A stretch of 64,000 nucleotides of DNA from Rhodococcus sp. Z13 (GTDB taxonomy: Bacteria; Actinomycetota; Actinomycetes; Mycobacteriales; Mycobacteriaceae): positions 2,722,668 through 2,786,667 of the forward strand of contig NZ_CP107551.1 of the NCBI RefSeq assembly GCF_025837095.1, in the 5' to 3' direction. Shown here piece by piece: positions 21,089-34,276 of this stretch. Each line of letters starts with the position of its first letter. The first letter of the stretch is position 1. Below the pieces are notes generated by a model. The model saw only the letters and a list, made by a program, of their open reading frames with translations. It was not told the origin of the DNA and ran no database searches. Made by a program: the position numbers and the translations under genes.

Positions 21089-21829
21089 ATGGCCAAGGGC
21101 AGCAACACCGACAAGGAAGCGAAGGCAGCGGCGAAAGCCGCACGGAAGCAGGCGTCGAAGGAGCGTCGCACCCAGTTGTGGCAGGCGTTCCAGATCCAGC
21201 GCAAGGAGGACAAGCTCCTCCTGCCGTGGATGATCGGAGCGCTGGTCGCCTCGATCGTGGTCTTCTTCCTCGTGGGCCTGATCTTCGGGATCCAGTGGTT
21301 CCTGCTGCCCGTCGGCATCCTCGTCGGTGTCCTGCTGGCGTTCATCATCTTCGGCCGCCGCGTGCAGAAGACCGTCTACGCCAAGGCGGAGGGCCAGGCC
21401 GGAGCCGCGGCCTGGGCTCTCGACAACCTGCAGGGCGCGTGGCGCGTGACGCAGGCGGTCGCCGGCACCACCCAGCTCGACGCCGTGCACCGCGTGATCG
21501 GACGTCCCGGCGTCATCCTCGTCGGCGAGGGCAATCCGGGTCGCGTGAAGGGCCTGCTGGCGCAGGAGAAGAAGCGGGTCGCGCGGCTCGTCGGCGACAC
21601 CCCGATCTACGAGTTCGTCGTCGGCAACGACGAGGGCCAGGTGCCGCTGTCGCAGCTGCAGAAGCGTCTGAACAAGCTGCCCCGCAACATCGACACCAAG
21701 CGCATGGACACCATCGAGGGACGCCTGTCGGCGCTCAGCTCGAAGAAGTCCGGTCCGGCGATGCCCAAGGGCCCGCTTCCTCCCGGCGCGAAGATGCGCA
21801 GCGTGCAGCGCACGATGCGTCGCCGCTGA
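21089..21829 (+). CDS. DUF4191 membrane protein
   Basis: Conserved actinobacterial protein (Rv2219 position), 246 residues from ATG 21089; an in-frame GTG at 21047 adds a leader unlike the family. A basic N-terminus (KAAAKAARKQASKERR) is followed by two transmembrane helices (about 48-72 and 75-92) and a cytosolic domain with VIGRPGVILVGEGNPGRVK and VPLSQLQKRLNKLPR. No catalytic motif is recognised. It follows lipA by 81 bases in the same orientation. Confidence 0.9.
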   Translation: MAKGSNTDKEAKAAAKAARKQASKERRTQLWQAFQIQRKEDKLLLPWMIGALVASIVVFFLVGLIFGIQWFLLPVGILVGVLLAFIIFGRRVQKTVYAKAEGQAGAAAWALDNLQGAWRVTQAVAGTTQLDAVHRVIGRPGVILVGEGNPGRVKGLLAQEKKRVARLVGDTPIYEFVVGNDEGQVPLSQLQKRLNKLPRNIDTKRMDTIEGRLSALSSKKSGPAMPKGPLPPGAKMRSVQRTMRRR

Positions 21830-21850
21830 CATCCACGCGGGCATCCACGA

Positions 21851-21891
21851 CGGAGGCCGCGCTCATCCCTCGGGGATGGGCGCGGCCTTCG
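21851..21891. terminator. Bidirectional terminator between the DUF4191 and RDD genes
   Basis: A long stem of about 19 pairs with two G-T pairs (CGGAGGCCGCGCTCATCCC against GGGATGGGCGCGGCCTTCG) and the loop TCG separates converging genes. Confidence 0.8.
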
Positions 21892-21924
21892 TCGTAGGAG
21901 CGTGGTCGTGGGAGCGTGACGGGG

Positions 21925-22401
21925 TCAGCGGGAGCGGACGACGGCGGTGCCGGTCGCGCGGTCCTGCAGGCCGCGGCCGTCGACGTCGGTGACGAGCGCG
22001 GGCGCGATGAACACCAGCAGGAGCTGACGGGCGAGCGCCCGCACGATGCCCACGCGGACGGGCCGGTCCACGCGGACCACCTGCAGCCCGGCGATGAACT
22101 GGCCGGGGGTGAAGGAGAACAGGCTCACGCACGCGACGCCGACGACGAACCACACGATGAGGGTGTACGCCGAGATCTGCGAGCTCTCCAGGGGGTTGCC
22201 CGCCACCAGCGCGGAAGCGATCGTCATCGACATGAACCAGTCGATGACGAGCGCGAGGGTGCGCCGGAGGCTGGTGACCATCGAACCCGGACCGGACTCC
22301 GGGAGACCGAGCATCTGTCCGGGGTAGTCCTGCTCCTGCTGCTGTCCCTTGGGGAGTGCCGCGGAGGGCCCCGAAAGCCAGCTACCCGTCATGCGTGCCA
22401 T
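21925..22401 (-). CDS. RDD-family membrane protein
   Basis: A 158-residue membrane protein with the RDD pattern: the first helix begins RRTLALVIDWFMSM (conserved Arg and Asp, about residue 47) and the end of the domain contains RQLLLVFIAPALVTDVDGRGL. The first 40 residues are soluble and Pro/Gln-rich. Function is unknown; RDD proteins are often poorly characterised transporter-like proteins. It is divergent from glnA1 with 211 bases between, matching the M. tuberculosis arrangement. Confidence 0.88.
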   Translation of the reverse strand: MARMTGSWLSGPSAALPKGQQQEQDYPGQMLGLPESGPGSMVTSLRRTLALVIDWFMSMTIASALVAGNPLESSQISAYTLIVWFVVGVACVSLFSFTPGQFIAGLQVVRVDRPVRVGIVRALARQLLLVFIAPALVTDVDGRGLQDRATGTAVVRSR

Positions 22402-22501
22402 AGGGTCCAGGATAGGCTGTCACGTGCGGACCATGACCAAGGCCGTGCTACCGCGGTGAGTTATACCACAATCCGGGCCTCACAGCAGGACTTCGACAGG
22501 T

Positions 22502-22517
22502 GTAACACCGCCGAAAC
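22502..22517 (+). promoter_or_regulatory. GlnR-type binding box upstream of glnA1
   Basis: GTAAC-ACCGCC-GAAAC fits the actinobacterial GlnR consensus gTnAC-n6-GaAAC exactly. It lies 96 bases before the glnA1 start, in the only promoter region of that gene. GlnR is the OmpR-type global nitrogen regulator known to control glnA in Actinobacteria; binding here is predicted, not shown. Confidence 0.7.
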
Positions 22518-22612
22518 ATAGGCTTGATGGACGGGCAACACCATATCCATAACGTCTGATCCGACGCAGGCGCCCAGCACCCATGGCGCGCACCGAATGA
22601 AGGAGCACAAGC

Positions 22613-24049
22613 GTGGCGTTCACCTCGGCCGAAGAGGTCATCAAGTTCATCGCGGACGAGAAAGTCGAATACGTCGACATCCGCTTCACGGACCTGCCCG
22701 GCATCGAGCAGCACTTCTCGATCCCCGCGAAGGCGTTCAACGAGGATGTCTTCGAGGACGGCCTCGCGTTCGACGGCTCGTCCGTCCGCGGTTTCCAGTC
22801 CATCCACGAGTCGGACATGCTCCTGCTCCCGGACGTGACGACCGCTCGGATCGATCCCTTCCGTGCCGCCAAGACCCTGAACGTCAGCTTCTTCGTCCAC
22901 GATCCCTTCACGCGTGAGTCCTACTCCCGCGACCCGCGCAACGTCGCCCGCAAGGCCGAGGAGTACCTGAAGTCGACCGGCATCGCCGACACCGCCTTCT
23001 TCGGTGCCGAGGCCGAGTTCTACATCTTCGACTCCGTCTCCTACGACTCGAAGATGAACGGCGCGTTCTACGAGCTCGACTCGATCTCGGGCTCCTGGAA
23101 CACCGGCGTCGAGTACAACGCCGACGGCACCCCCAACCGCGGTTACAAGGTCCGCCCGAAGGGTGGCTACTTCCCCGTCGCGCCGTACGACCACTACGTC
23201 GACCTCCGCGACGAGATCTCCACCAACCTGCAGCTCGCCGGCTTCGAGCTCGAGCGCGGCCACCACGAGGTGGGCACCGGCGGCCAGGCCGAGATCAACT
23301 ACAAGTTCAACACGCTGCTCGCCGCGGCCGACGACCTGCAGCTGTTCAAGTACATCGTCAAGAACACGGCGTGGAAGAACGGCAAGACCGCCACCTTCAT
23401 GCCGAAGCCGCTCTTCGGTGACAACGGTTCGGGCATGCACGTCCACCAGTCGCTGTGGAAGGACGGCAAGCCGCTGTTCCACGACGAGGCCGGCTACGCG
23501 GGCCTGTCCGACCTCGCCCGCTGGTACATCGGCGGCATCCTGCACCATGCGCCGTCGCTGCTCGCCTTCACGAACCCGACGATCAACTCCTACCACCGTC
23601 TGGTTCCGGGCTACGAGGCCCCGATCAACCTGGTCTACAGCCAGCGCAACCGTTCGGCCGCCGTCCGTATCCCGATCACGGGCAACAACCCGAAGGCCAA
23701 GCGCCTCGAGTTCCGCGCGCCGGACTCCTCGGGTAACCCCTACCTGAACTTCGCCGCGCAGATGATGGCCGGCCTCGACGGCATCAAGAACAAGATCGAG
23801 CCGCTCGCCCCGGTCGACAAGGACCTCTACGAGCTCCCGCCGGAGGAGGCCAAGAACATCCCGCAGGCCCCCACCAGCCTCGCGGACGTCATCGACAACC
23901 TCGAGAAGGACCACGACTACCTGACCGAGGGTGGCGTGTTCACCACCGACCTGATCGAGACCTGGATCTCGCTCAAGCGCGAGCAGGAGATCGCCCCGGT
24001 CAACCTGCGTCCGCACCCCTACGAGTTCCAGCTGTACTTCGACTGCTGA
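22613..24049 (+). CDS. glnA1: Glutamine synthetase type I (GSI-beta)
   Basis: Main ammonium-assimilating glutamine synthetase, a cytosolic dodecamer. The 478-residue protein has the N-terminal beta-grasp domain ([17 protein letters not shown]), the catalytic [12 protein letters not shown] and [11 protein letters not shown] stretches, and the adenylylation tyrosine in [12 protein letters not shown] (about residue 405), so it is a target of GlnE encoded nearby. AAGGAGCACAAGC precedes the GTG start. A GlnR box lies upstream and a strong hairpin downstream, so it is monocistronic and nitrogen-regulated. Confidence 0.98.
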   Translation: MAFTSAEEVIKFIADEKVEYVDIRFTDLPGIEQHFSIPAKAFNEDVFEDGLAFDGSSVRGFQSIHESDMLLLPDVTTARIDPFRAAKTLNVSFFVHDPFTRESYSRDPRNVARKAEEYLKSTGIADTAFFGAEAEFYIFDSVSYDSKMNGAFYELDSISGSWNTGVEYNADGTPNRGYKVRPKGGYFPVAPYDHYVDLRDEISTNLQLAGFELERGHHEVGTGGQAEINYKFNTLLAAADDLQLFKYIVKNTAWKNGKTATFMPKPLFGDNGSGMHVHQSLWKDGKPLFHDEAGYAGLSDLARWYIGGILHHAPSLLAFTNPTINSYHRLVPGYEAPINLVYSQRNRSAAVRIPITGNNPKAKRLEFRAPDSSGNPYLNFAAQMMAGLDGIKNKIEPLAPVDKDLYELPPEEAKNIPQAPTSLADVIDNLEKDHDYLTEGGVFTTDLIETWISLKREQEIAPVNLRPHPYEFQLYFDC

Positions 24050-26572
<2,523 letters not shown>

Positions 26573-26589
26573 TCACCCGGATCATGACA

Positions 26590-26620
26590 GGAGCCACCTG
26601 CCCACCCGGCAGGTGGCTCC
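26590..26620. terminator. Bidirectional terminator between katG and glnE
   Basis: A 13-bp perfect stem (GGAGCCACCTGCC and its complement) with a 5-base loop lies between converging genes. Confidence 0.85.
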
Positions 26621-26669
26621 GTCGTTCGTGCCGAGTCCCGGTGGGACGGCACCCTCCTCGCGGGGGCCG

Positions 26670-29600
26670 TTACGCCCCGAACACCCGCTCGACCACCGCG
26701 CGGGCCCGGCGGGTGATCCGCAGGTACTGGTCGAGGAACTCCGAGGCGTCCTCCCCGCGCCACCCGGTGACCCGCGCGACCGCCTCGAGCAACCGTCCCG
26801 GTCCGGGCAGCTGGTCGGTCGGCTTGCCACGCACGAGCACCAGCGCGTTGCGGGCGTGCGTCGCGGTGATCCACGCGGTGCGCAGCAGCTCGACGTCGGT
26901 CGCGCTGAGCAGTTCCGCCGCGCCGATCGCGTCGAGCGTCTCGAGGGTGGAGGTGTTACGCAGCGACTCGATGCGGTGCGCGTGCTGCAGCTGCAGCAGC
27001 TGCACGGTCCACTCGATGTCGGCCAGGCCGCCGCGGCCGAGCTTCGTGTGGGTGGCGGGGTCGGCGCCGCGCGGCAACCGTTCGGAGTCGACGCGGGCCT
27101 TGATCCGCCGGATCTCCCGCACCGCCTCCGGCGACACTCCCCCTTCGGGATAGCGCACGGTGTCGATCATGCGCAGGAACTCCAACCCGAGATCGGGATC
27201 GCCGGCGACCGCGTGCGCACGCAGCAGGGCCTGCACCTCCCACGCCTCGGCCCACTGCGAGTAGTAGGCGCGGTAGGAGGCGAGGCTGCGCACCAGCGCG
27301 CCGCTGCGTCCCTCGGGCCGCAGGTCGAGGTCCACCTCGAGCGGCGGGTCGGTGCTCGGCGCCCCGAGCAGGCGCCGCACCTGTTCGGCGACGCTGGTCG
27401 CCCACTTCACGGCGTCGGTCTCGTCGGCGTCGGGCAGCGGATCGCACACGAACAGCACGTCGGCGTCGGAGCCGTAACCGAGTTCGCCGCCACCGAGTCG
27501 GCCCATGCCGATCACGGCGATGCGGGCGGGTGCCGGTCCGCGGCTCTGTTCCGAGGCCCGCACGACCGCGTCGAGGGCCGCCTGGAGCACCCCGGCCCAC
27601 ACGCTCGACAGCGCCCGGCACACCTGCGGCACGTCGAGCATGCCGAGGATGTCGGCGCTCGCGACCCGCGCGAGTTCGGCCCGGCGCAGCGACCGTGCCG
27701 CGGCGATCGCGCGCACCGGATCGGAGTAGCGGCCCGACGAGGTGACGAGCGCGCGGGCGACCTCCGGCGGGTTCGGTTCGAGCAGCCGCGGACCGGTGGG
27801 GCCGTCGGCATAGGACCGGATGACGTCCGGCGACTTCACGAGCAGTTCCGAGACGTAGGCCGACGAGCCGAGCACCGTCATGAGACGTTCGGCGACGGCC
27901 GGTTCGTCACGCAGCACCCGCAGGAACCAGACGTTGTCGTAGAGCGCGTCGGACAGTCGCCGGTAGGCGAGCAGGCCGGCGTCGGGATCGGTGGTCTCCC
28001 CGAGGTATTCGAGCAACTGCGGCAGCAGCAGCGCTTGGATCCGCGCCTTGCGGGAGGCGCCCCCGGACAGCGCTGCGAGATGTTCCATCGCGTGCTGGGG
28101 CGCGCTGTAGCCGAGAGCGGCGAGCTGGCGGACGGCGGCGTCCGGCGACAGCCGCAGCGCCTCCTTGTCGAGCTTGGCCACCGATTCGAGCAGCGGCCGG
28201 TAGAACAGGCGGGTGTGCAGCTTCCGGATCCGCGAGGTGTTGCGCTTGATCTCCGACTCGAGCACCCCGAGCGCGTCCTTGCGTCCGTCGGGGCGCATGT
28301 GAGCGGCGCGGGCGAGCCAGCGCAGTCCCTCCCGGTCCTCCGGCGGTGGGAGGGTGTGGGTGCGCTTGAGCCGCTGCAGCTGCAGCCGGTGTTCGAGCAG
28401 CCGCAGGAACTCGTAGGAGGCGCGCAGGTTCGCGGCGTCCTCGCGGCCCACGTATCCCCCGTCGGCGAGCGCGGCGAGCGCCTCGACGGTGTTGGGCACG
28501 CGCAGCGACTCGTCGACGCGGCCGTGCACCAGTTGCAGCAGCTGGACCGCGAACTCGACGTCGCGGAGACTGCCGCGGCCGAGTTTGAGTTCGCGCTCAC
28601 GCAGGTCGGCAGGCACGAGTTCCTCGACGCGCCGCCGCATGGCCTGCACGTCGGGCACGAAGTCCTCGCGTTCGGAGGCCGTCCACACCATGGGGCTCAG
28701 CGCGTCCATGTAGCGGCGGCCGAGGTCGAGGTCGCCGGTCATCGGCCGCGCCTTGAGCAGCGCCTGGAACTCCCAGGTCTTGGCCCACCGGTTGTAGTAG
28801 GCGACATGGGATTCGAGGGTGCGCACGAGTTCTCCGCGCTTGCCCTCGGGACGCAGGGCGGCGTCCACCTCGAAGAAGGCCGCGCTGCCGATGCGCATCA
28901 TCTCCGCGGCGATCCGGCTCGCCTTGGAATCGGCCGGTTCGGCGACGAAGACGACGTCGACGTCGCTGACGTAGTTGAGTTCGCGCGCGCCGCACTTGCC
29001 CATCGCGATGACGGCGAGGTCGACGGGGCACGGTCCCTCGGGCACCACGGTGGACACGGCCACCGCGAGCGCCGCGGTGAGCGCCGCGTCGGCGAGGTCG
29101 GCGAGCAGTGCCCCCACCTGCAGGTAGGGCAGGACGGGTTCGTTCTCGACGACGGGGGCGAGATCGGCCGCGGCGATCAGCATGAGCTGGTCGCGGTAGG
29201 TGGTGCGCAGTGCGGAGATCGCGTCCGGACCCGTGATCCCGGCGCGGTGGATCAGCCGCCCGGGACGTCCCTCGGGCTCGGGCACCGCGTCGACGCTGTC
29301 GAGCATCCGCGCGGTGAAGGTGTGCTTGTCGGGCAGGTCCACCGTGCCCGCGAGCATCCGCCAGCGGTCGGGGTGGGCGACGACGTGGTCGCCGAGCGCC
29401 GAGGACGACCCGAACAGACCGAACAGCCGGCCGCGCAGGCCCGTGTCGGAGCGCAGCGCCGTATCGAGTTCGGTCCACTCGTCACCGAGGGCCTCGGACA
29501 AGCGCACGAGGGTGCGCAGGGCGAGGTCGGCGTTGGGGGCGCGGGACAGCGCCCACAGCAGCTCGATGCTGCCGACGTCGTTCCAGCCGAGCTGGGCGAG

Positions 29601-29681
29601 TTCGGCGGCCGCGGTCGGCTCGACGAGGCCGAGCCGACCGGGACCGGGAATCGCCGAACGCCCGCTGGGTGGCCTCACCAC
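26670..29681 (-). CDS. glnE: Glutamine synthetase adenylyltransferase/deadenylylase
   Basis: Bifunctional enzyme that attaches AMP to, and removes it from, the GlnA1 tyrosine. Its 1003 residues hold two nucleotidyltransferase domains: the N-terminal deadenylylase with [19 protein letters not shown] (about 230-250) and the C-terminal adenylylase with [20 protein letters not shown] (about 725-745), each with its DxD pair. Two adjacent GTG codons (29681 and 29678) can start it. It begins 28 bases after glnA2 on the same strand and is probably cotranscribed. Confidence 0.97.
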   Translation of the reverse strand: MVRPPSGRSAIPGPGRLGLVEPTAAAELAQLGWNDVGSIELLWALSRAPNADLALRTLVRLSEALGDEWTELDTALRSDTGLRGRLFGLFGSSSALGDHVVAHPDRWRMLAGTVDLPDKHTFTARMLDSVDAVPEPEGRPGRLIHRAGITGPDAISALRTTYRDQLMLIAAADLAPVVENEPVLPYLQVGALLADLADAALTAALAVAVSTVVPEGPCPVDLAVIAMGKCGARELNYVSDVDVVFVAEPADSKASRIAAEMMRIGSAAFFEVDAALRPEGKRGELVRTLESHVAYYNRWAKTWEFQALLKARPMTGDLDLGRRYMDALSPMVWTASEREDFVPDVQAMRRRVEELVPADLRERELKLGRGSLRDVEFAVQLLQLVHGRVDESLRVPNTVEALAALADGGYVGREDAANLRASYEFLRLLEHRLQLQRLKRTHTLPPPEDREGLRWLARAAHMRPDGRKDALGVLESEIKRNTSRIRKLHTRLFYRPLLESVAKLDKEALRLSPDAAVRQLAALGYSAPQHAMEHLAALSGGASRKARIQALLLPQLLEYLGETTDPDAGLLAYRRLSDALYDNVWFLRVLRDEPAVAERLMTVLGSSAYVSELLVKSPDVIRSYADGPTGPRLLEPNPPEVARALVTSSGRYSDPVRAIAAARSLRRAELARVASADILGMLDVPQVCRALSSVWAGVLQAALDAVVRASEQSRGPAPARIAVIGMGRLGGGELGYGSDADVLFVCDPLPDADETDAVKWATSVAEQVRRLLGAPSTDPPLEVDLDLRPEGRSGALVRSLASYRAYYSQWAEAWEVQALLRAHAVAGDPDLGLEFLRMIDTVRYPEGGVSPEAVREIRRIKARVDSERLPRGADPATHTKLGRGGLADIEWTVQLLQLQHAHRIESLRNTSTLETLDAIGAAELLSATDVELLRTAWITATHARNALVLVRGKPTDQLPGPGRLLEAVARVTGWRGEDASEFLDQYLRITRRARAVVERVFGA

Positions 29682-29709
29682 GACTCCACCGCGTTCGACT
29701 CCACCGCGT

Positions 29710-31044
29710 TTACAGCCCCAGATACTGCTCGAGCTCGTACGGGGTGACCTGGCTGCGGTAGTTCTCCCACTCCCGCCACTTGTTGCGCAGGAAGTAGTCG
29801 AAGACGTGCTCGCCGAGGGTCTCCGCGACGAGCTCGGACTTCTCCATCTCGCGCAGCGCGATGTCGAGGTCGGTGGGCAGCTCGCGGTAGCCCATCGCCC
29901 GGCGCTCGGCCGAGGTCAGCGACCACACGTCGTCCTCCGCCTCGGGGGCGAGCTCGTAGCCCTTCTCGATGCCGCGCAGGCCGGCGGCTAGGAGCACCGC
30001 GAAGGTCAGGTAGGGGTTGCACGCCGAGTCGGGGGTGCGGATCTCGACGCGGCGCGACGAGGCCTTGCTCGGGGTGTACATCGGGACGCGGACCAGCGCG
30101 GAGCGGTTCGACGGACCCCAGCACGCGGCGGTGGGGGCCTCTCCCCCGTGCACCAGGCGCTTGTAGGAGTTCACCCACTGGTTGGTGACGGCGCTGATCT
30201 CGTTGGCGTGCTCGAGGATGCCGGCGATGAACGCCTTGCCGGTCGCCGACAGCTGCAGCGGATCGTCGGGATCGTGGAAGGCGTTGGTCTCGCCTTCAAA
30301 CAGCGACATGTGGGTGTGCATCGCGGAGCCGGCGTGCTCGTGGAAGGGCTTGGGCATGAAGGTCGCCCGCACACCCTCCTGCATCGCGATCTCCTTGACC
30401 ACGTAGCGGAAGGTCATGACGTTGTCGGCCATGGACAGCGCGTCGGCGTAGCGCAGGTCGATCTCCTGCTGGCCCGGCGCGGTCTCGTGGTGGCTGAACT
30501 CCACCGAGATGCCCATGGATTCGAGGGCGTCGATGGCGTGGCGCCGGAAGTGCGGCGCCGAGCGGTGCACCGACTGGTCGAAGTAGCCGCCGTTGTCGGC
30601 CGGCACCGGCACACCGTTGGGGCCCTCCTCGACGAGGAAGAACTCGATCTCGGGGTGCACGTAGCAGCTGAAGCCGAGGTCGGAGGCCTTGTTGAGCTGG
30701 CGGCGCAGCACGTGCCGCGGGTCGGCCCAGGCGGGGGTGCCGCCCGGCATGGTGATGTCGCAGAACATGCGGGCCGAGTACTGGTGGCCGCGATCGTCCG
30801 TCCAGGGCAGCACCTGGAAGGTGGTGGCGTCGGGTCGCGCGACCATGTCGGCCTCGGAGATGCGCGAGAACCCTTCGATGGCCGAACCGTCGAAGCCGAT
30901 GCCCTCCTCGAAGGCGCCCTCCAGTTCGGCCGGCGCGATCGCCACCGACTTGAGGGTGCCGACGACGTCGGTGAACCACAGACGCACGAACCGAATGTCG
31001 CGCTCTTCGAGGGTGCGGAGCACGAACTCCTTCTGGCGATCCAT
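29710..31044 (-). CDS. glnA2: Glutamine synthetase GlnA2
   Basis: Second GSI-type glutamine synthetase, 444 residues from ATG 31044 ([16 protein letters not shown], as in M. tuberculosis GlnA2). The catalytic stretches [12 protein letters not shown] and [10 protein letters not shown] are present. The region equivalent to the GlnA1 adenylylation loop reads [11 protein letters not shown] and lacks the LYELPPEE form, so control by GlnE is doubtful. A GTG at 31062 would add six residues, but a -10 hexamer lies between the two, supporting the ATG. Confidence 0.96.
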   Translation of the reverse strand: MDRQKEFVLRTLEERDIRFVRLWFTDVVGTLKSVAIAPAELEGAFEEGIGFDGSAIEGFSRISEADMVARPDATTFQVLPWTDDRGHQYSARMFCDITMPGGTPAWADPRHVLRRQLNKASDLGFSCYVHPEIEFFLVEEGPNGVPVPADNGGYFDQSVHRSAPHFRRHAIDALESMGISVEFSHHETAPGQQEIDLRYADALSMADNVMTFRYVVKEIAMQEGVRATFMPKPFHEHAGSAMHTHMSLFEGETNAFHDPDDPLQLSATGKAFIAGILEHANEISAVTNQWVNSYKRLVHGGEAPTAACWGPSNRSALVRVPMYTPSKASSRRVEIRTPDSACNPYLTFAVLLAAGLRGIEKGYELAPEAEDDVWSLTSAERRAMGYRELPTDLDIALREMEKSELVAETLGEHVFDYFLRNKWREWENYRSQVTPYELEQYLGL

Positions 31045-31051
31045 ACTGGCG

Positions 31052-31083
31052 AGACTAGGCACTATCCGTTAATTCCGTGTTAC
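31052..31083 (-). promoter_or_regulatory. glnA2 promoter: leaderless -10 and degenerate GlnR-like box
   Basis: On the minus strand GTAAC-ACGGAA-TTAAC (31083 to 31068) keeps the AC-n9-AC core of GlnR sites but differs from the GAAAC half at two bases. Downstream, TAGTCT (31057 to 31052) is followed by 7 bases and the glnA2 ATG, the spacing expected for leaderless transcription. Both are predictions from spacing and consensus. Confidence 0.45.
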
Positions 31084-31129
31084 ATCCGCCACCTCTGATC
31101 GATGGCGTGTCGCTCACATCCCGATCCGG

Positions 31130-32689
31130 TCAGCAGTGAGGGTCCGAATCGGGCACCTGCAGATCGACAAGATAGCGGGTCACGACATCGTCGACGCACC
31201 CCTCCCCGTCGAGGACGACGGTGTGCTGGGTGCCCTCGAAGGTCACCAGTGCGCCGCCGAGGCGGGCCGCCAGTTCCACGCCGGCATCGTACGGGGTGGC
31301 CGGATCACCGGTCGTGGACACCACCAGCACCGGGGCCAGTCCGGGCACCTCGGGGGTGTGCGGCTCGCCCGTCGCGGGCACTGGCCAGAAGACGCAGACG
31401 TCGAGCGGCGCGGTGCCGTTGCCGCGCCCGTCGTCGAGGAAGGGCGCCGCGGCCCGGAAACGGGTGTCGAGTTCCCCGGCGAGGGCCCGGTCGGTCACCG
31501 GCGGGTCGTCGACGCAGCGGATCGCGTTGAAGGCGTCGGTGATGTTGCTGTAGGTGCCGTCGTCGTTGCGCCCCTCGTACAGGTCGGCGAGCTGCAGCAG
31601 CGAGTCGCCGGTGCCGCTGACGGCCAAGGAGGTGAGCCCGCCGCGCAGCGTCCCCCACAGCGACGGCGAGTAGAGCCCTTGCTGCACCCCGGTGATCGCG
31701 TCGCGGTGGGTCAGGCCGCGCGGGTCGGTGGTCGGGGCGGGCGCGGCGATCAGCGGATCGACCAGCGCCCGGAACCGTTCGGTGGCCCGGGCCGGGTCGG
31801 AGCCGAGCGCACAGTCGGCGTACCCGGCGCAATAGGCGGCGAACTCGTCGAAGGCCTTCTGGAATCCCTCCGCCTGCAGCACGATCTCCTCGACCGGGTC
31901 CTGCTCGGGGTCGATGGCACCGTCGAGCACCATCGCCCGCACCCGGTCGGGGAACCGTTCGGCGTAGAGGGTGCCGAGCCGGGTGCCGTAGGAGTAGCCG
32001 AGGAAGTTCAGGGTGTCCTCGCCGAGGACACCGCGGATCACGTCCATGTCCCGGACCACCTCGCGGCTGCCGACATGGGCGAGGACGTCGGGGCCGGTGC
32101 GGTCGGCGCACAGCTCGGCGTACTCCCGGTTGTGTTTCTCCGCTTCGGCGATGCCCTCCGGGCTCGTGTCGCCGTCGTCGAGGGCCCGCTCGGCGTCGAA
32201 CTCGGCGTCGGTGAGGCAGCGGACCGCGGGGTCGGACACCCCGATGCCGCGGGGGTCGAAGCCGACGACGTCGAACCGGTCCCCGAGGGTGGTGCCGTCG
32301 GCCGTGAGCGCCGAGGACAGTCCGGAGGCGCCGGGGCCGCCGGGGTTGACGAGCAGCGCGCCGATCCGGTCCCCGGTCGCCTCGGCCCGGGAGAGCGCGA
32401 GGGTGATCGTGCGGCCGTCGGGGTCCTCGTAGTCGAGGGGCACGGTGATGCGGGCGCACTCCACGCCCTGCCGCGCGAGATAGGGGCCGTCGTCGCCGTA
32501 GCCGGTGCAGGACTCCCAGTCGACGGGCTGCTCGTAGAAGCGCTCGAGGCCGGGCACGACCCCCGCCGTCGACGGTCCGGGATCACCGGCCGACGCGCTG
32601 CACGCGGTGAGCGCGACCGCGGCGGCGAACAGGGGGACGGTCAGGGGGACGGACAGACGGCGCAGACGCGTGCGAGCAGGGATAACCAC
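31130..32689 (-). CDS. Secreted lipoprotein alpha/beta hydrolase with TAP-like C-terminus
   Basis: Probable envelope-anchored peptidase or esterase of the CaeA (Rv2223c/Rv2224c) type, by sequence and position. It is 519 residues from GTG 32689. A lipoprotein signal ends in VALTAC followed by Ser; the hydrolase core has [12 protein letters not shown] (oxyanion loop), the nucleophile elbow GYSYGTRLG (about residue 200) and a TAP-like C-terminal domain with [15 protein letters not shown] and the final His in EGTQHTVVL. Cysteines near the end ([13 protein letters not shown]) may form disulfides. Substrate is not evident; in mycobacteria the orthologue is an envelope-associated carboxylesterase/protease. 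Confidence 0.87.
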   Translation of the reverse strand: MVIPARTRLRRLSVPLTVPLFAAAVALTACSASAGDPGPSTAGVVPGLERFYEQPVDWESCTGYGDDGPYLARQGVECARITVPLDYEDPDGRTITLALSRAEATGDRIGALLVNPGGPGASGLSSALTADGTTLGDRFDVVGFDPRGIGVSDPAVRCLTDAEFDAERALDDGDTSPEGIAEAEKHNREYAELCADRTGPDVLAHVGSREVVRDMDVIRGVLGEDTLNFLGYSYGTRLGTLYAERFPDRVRAMVLDGAIDPEQDPVEEIVLQAEGFQKAFDEFAAYCAGYADCALGSDPARATERFRALVDPLIAAPAPTTDPRGLTHRDAITGVQQGLYSPSLWGTLRGGLTSLAVSGTGDSLLQLADLYEGRNDDGTYSNITDAFNAIRCVDDPPVTDRALAGELDTRFRAAAPFLDDGRGNGTAPLDVCVFWPVPATGEPHTPEVPGLAPVLVVSTTGDPATPYDAGVELAARLGGALVTFEGTQHTVVLDGEGCVDDVVTRYLVDLQVPDSDPHC

Positions 32690-32826
32690 GCTCCGATCGT
32701 GCCACGCGACGATGTGACCAATCGCACCGCCATGTCCCCTTCGAACCCTCGGAGCGGGCTGGCAGACTGAGACAGTCATCACCCGACCCGGGGACCCAGA
32801 GGGCCTCGAGGAAGAAAGGGACAGCG

Positions 32827-33687
32827 ATGTCCGACAACGTGACGTCCGTATACGGTGGCGCGGCTTCCGCTGCAGCCCCGGCCGACACCCCCAAGCGCAA
32901 GACGCGAGTCCACCACCTGCAGGCGATGAAGGCCGAGGGCCGCCGCTGGGCGGAGCTGACCGCGTACGACTACTCCACCGCCCGCATCTTCGAAGAGGCC
33001 GGTATCCCGGTCCTGCTCGTGGGCGATTCCGCAGCCAACGTCGTCTACGGCTACGACACCACCGTGCCGGTGACCGTCGACGAACTCCTCCCCCTCGTCC
33101 GGGGTGTGGTGCGCGGTGCACCCAACGCTCTGGTCGTGGCCGACCTGCCGTTCGGCACCTACGAGGCCTCGCCCGAGCAGGCGCTCGCGACCGCCGTGCG
33201 GTTCATGAAGGAGGGTGGCGCGCACGCCGTCAAGCTCGAGGGCGGCGAGCGGATGGCTCCGCAGATCGCGGCGATCACCGCGGCCGGCATCCCGGTGCAG
33301 GCCCACATCGGTTTCACCCCGCAGTCGGTGAACTCGCTCGGCGGGTTCCGGGTGCAGGGCCGCGGCGACGGCGCCGAGCAGCTCGTCGCCGACGCGATCG
33401 CCGTGCAGGAGGCGGGTGCCTTCTCCGTCGTGATGGAGATGGTGCCGGCGGAGCTGGCCGGGCAGGTCACCCGCAAGCTGAGCATCCCGACCGTCGGCAT
33501 CGGCGCGGGCAACGAGTGCGACGCGCAGGTGCTGGTCTGGCAGGACATGGCCGGCTACACCAGCGGCAAGACGGCCAAGTTCGTCAAGAAGTTCGGGCAG
33601 GTCGGCGACGAACTGCGCAGTGCCGCGGCCCAGTACGCGGCCGAGGTCGCGCAGGGCACCTTCCCGGGACCCGAACACTCCTTCTGA
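32827..33687 (+). CDS. panB: 3-methyl-2-oxobutanoate hydroxymethyltransferase
   Basis: First committed enzyme of pantothenate synthesis, using methylene-THF. The 286-residue protein contains [17 protein letters not shown] (about residue 41), [15 protein letters not shown] with the metal-binding Asp (about 62), [19 protein letters not shown] near 160 and [18 protein letters not shown] near 225. A 25-residue low-complexity N-terminal extension precedes the family core. AAAGGGACAGCG is the ribosome-binding region. It stands alone, with a hairpin downstream. Confidence 0.97.
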   Translation: MSDNVTSVYGGAASAAAPADTPKRKTRVHHLQAMKAEGRRWAELTAYDYSTARIFEEAGIPVLLVGDSAANVVYGYDTTVPVTVDELLPLVRGVVRGAPNALVVADLPFGTYEASPEQALATAVRFMKEGGAHAVKLEGGERMAPQIAAITAAGIPVQAHIGFTPQSVNSLGGFRVQGRGDGAEQLVADAIAVQEAGAFSVVMEMVPAELAGQVTRKLSIPTVGIGAGNECDAQVLVWQDMAGYTSGKTAKFVKKFGQVGDELRSAAAQYAAEVAQGTFPGPEHSF

Positions 33688-33695
33688 GACCGATC

Positions 33696-33738
33696 CGGGT
33701 GAGGGGCACCATCGCATCGCGGTGTTGCCCCTCACCCG
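33696..33738 (+). terminator. Terminator after panB
   Basis: A 13-bp perfect stem (CGGGTGAGGGGCA and its complement) with a GC-rich 17-base loop begins 9 bases after the stop. Confidence 0.75.
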
Positions 33739-33819
33739 TGTGTCCCGAGCGTTTCCGGGCAGTGCACGGATCGGTGGCAGACTCGACGGCGACCCGCCCG
33801 CACGACCCGTGAGGTGTCC

Positions 33820-34275
33820 ATGCAGATCCGTTCCGGTCCCGTCCCCCTCGTCGCCGCGCTCACGCTGACCGGGCTGCTCGCGGCGTGCTCGCCGTCCCAG
33901 GAACCGGCACCGGCCGGAACGTCCACCGGGACCCCGGCGACGACGCAGTCGACCTCGGCCGCGGCGCCGTCGGTCCCGTCGGGTTCCCAGGAGGCCGGGG
34001 CGGGTGGTTTCACCGAGGCGCAGACCGCCGACCTGTGCGCGCGGATGGAGGCCCAGCTGCAGAGCTGGCGCACCTACACCCCGTCGATCGGCCGCGGGGG
34101 CCTGAACATCCTCGTCGGCGAATGGGGTGCGGCGAACGGCATCGATCTGTTCGCGCTCGCGGGCGACCGGAGCCGCATCGACGCGGCGACCTCCGCGCAG
34201 TGCCCCGAGGTGCGCGAGGAAGCGATCCGGTCCCTGGAGATCCCGGATCTCGCGTCCGGCCTGGTGGGGTTCTGA
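33820..34275 (+). CDS. Small putative lipoprotein
   Basis: A 151-residue protein without a recognised family. A signal peptide with lipobox LLAAC (about residues 19-23) is followed by a Pro/Thr/Ser/Ala-rich linker of about 40 residues and a compact domain (FTEAQTADLCARMEAQLQSWRTY) with two cysteines that could pair. ATG 33820 is used; a GTG at 33814 would add two residues. It ends one base before the proline iminopeptidase ATG, so the two are probably coexpressed. The domain resembles short extracytoplasmic helical proteins of unknown role. Confidence 0.75.
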   Translation: MQIRSGPVPLVAALTLTGLLAACSPSQEPAPAGTSTGTPATTQSTSAAAPSVPSGSQEAGAGGFTEAQTADLCARMEAQLQSWRTYTPSIGRGGLNILVGEWGAANGIDLFALAGDRSRIDAATSAQCPEVREEAIRSLEIPDLASGLVGF

Positions 34276-34276
34276 C

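Noticed and set aside
26613-29747. 1044-codon open frame antisense to glnE
   Set aside because: Sense glnE has both nucleotidyltransferase motifs; the antisense product is compositionally biased.
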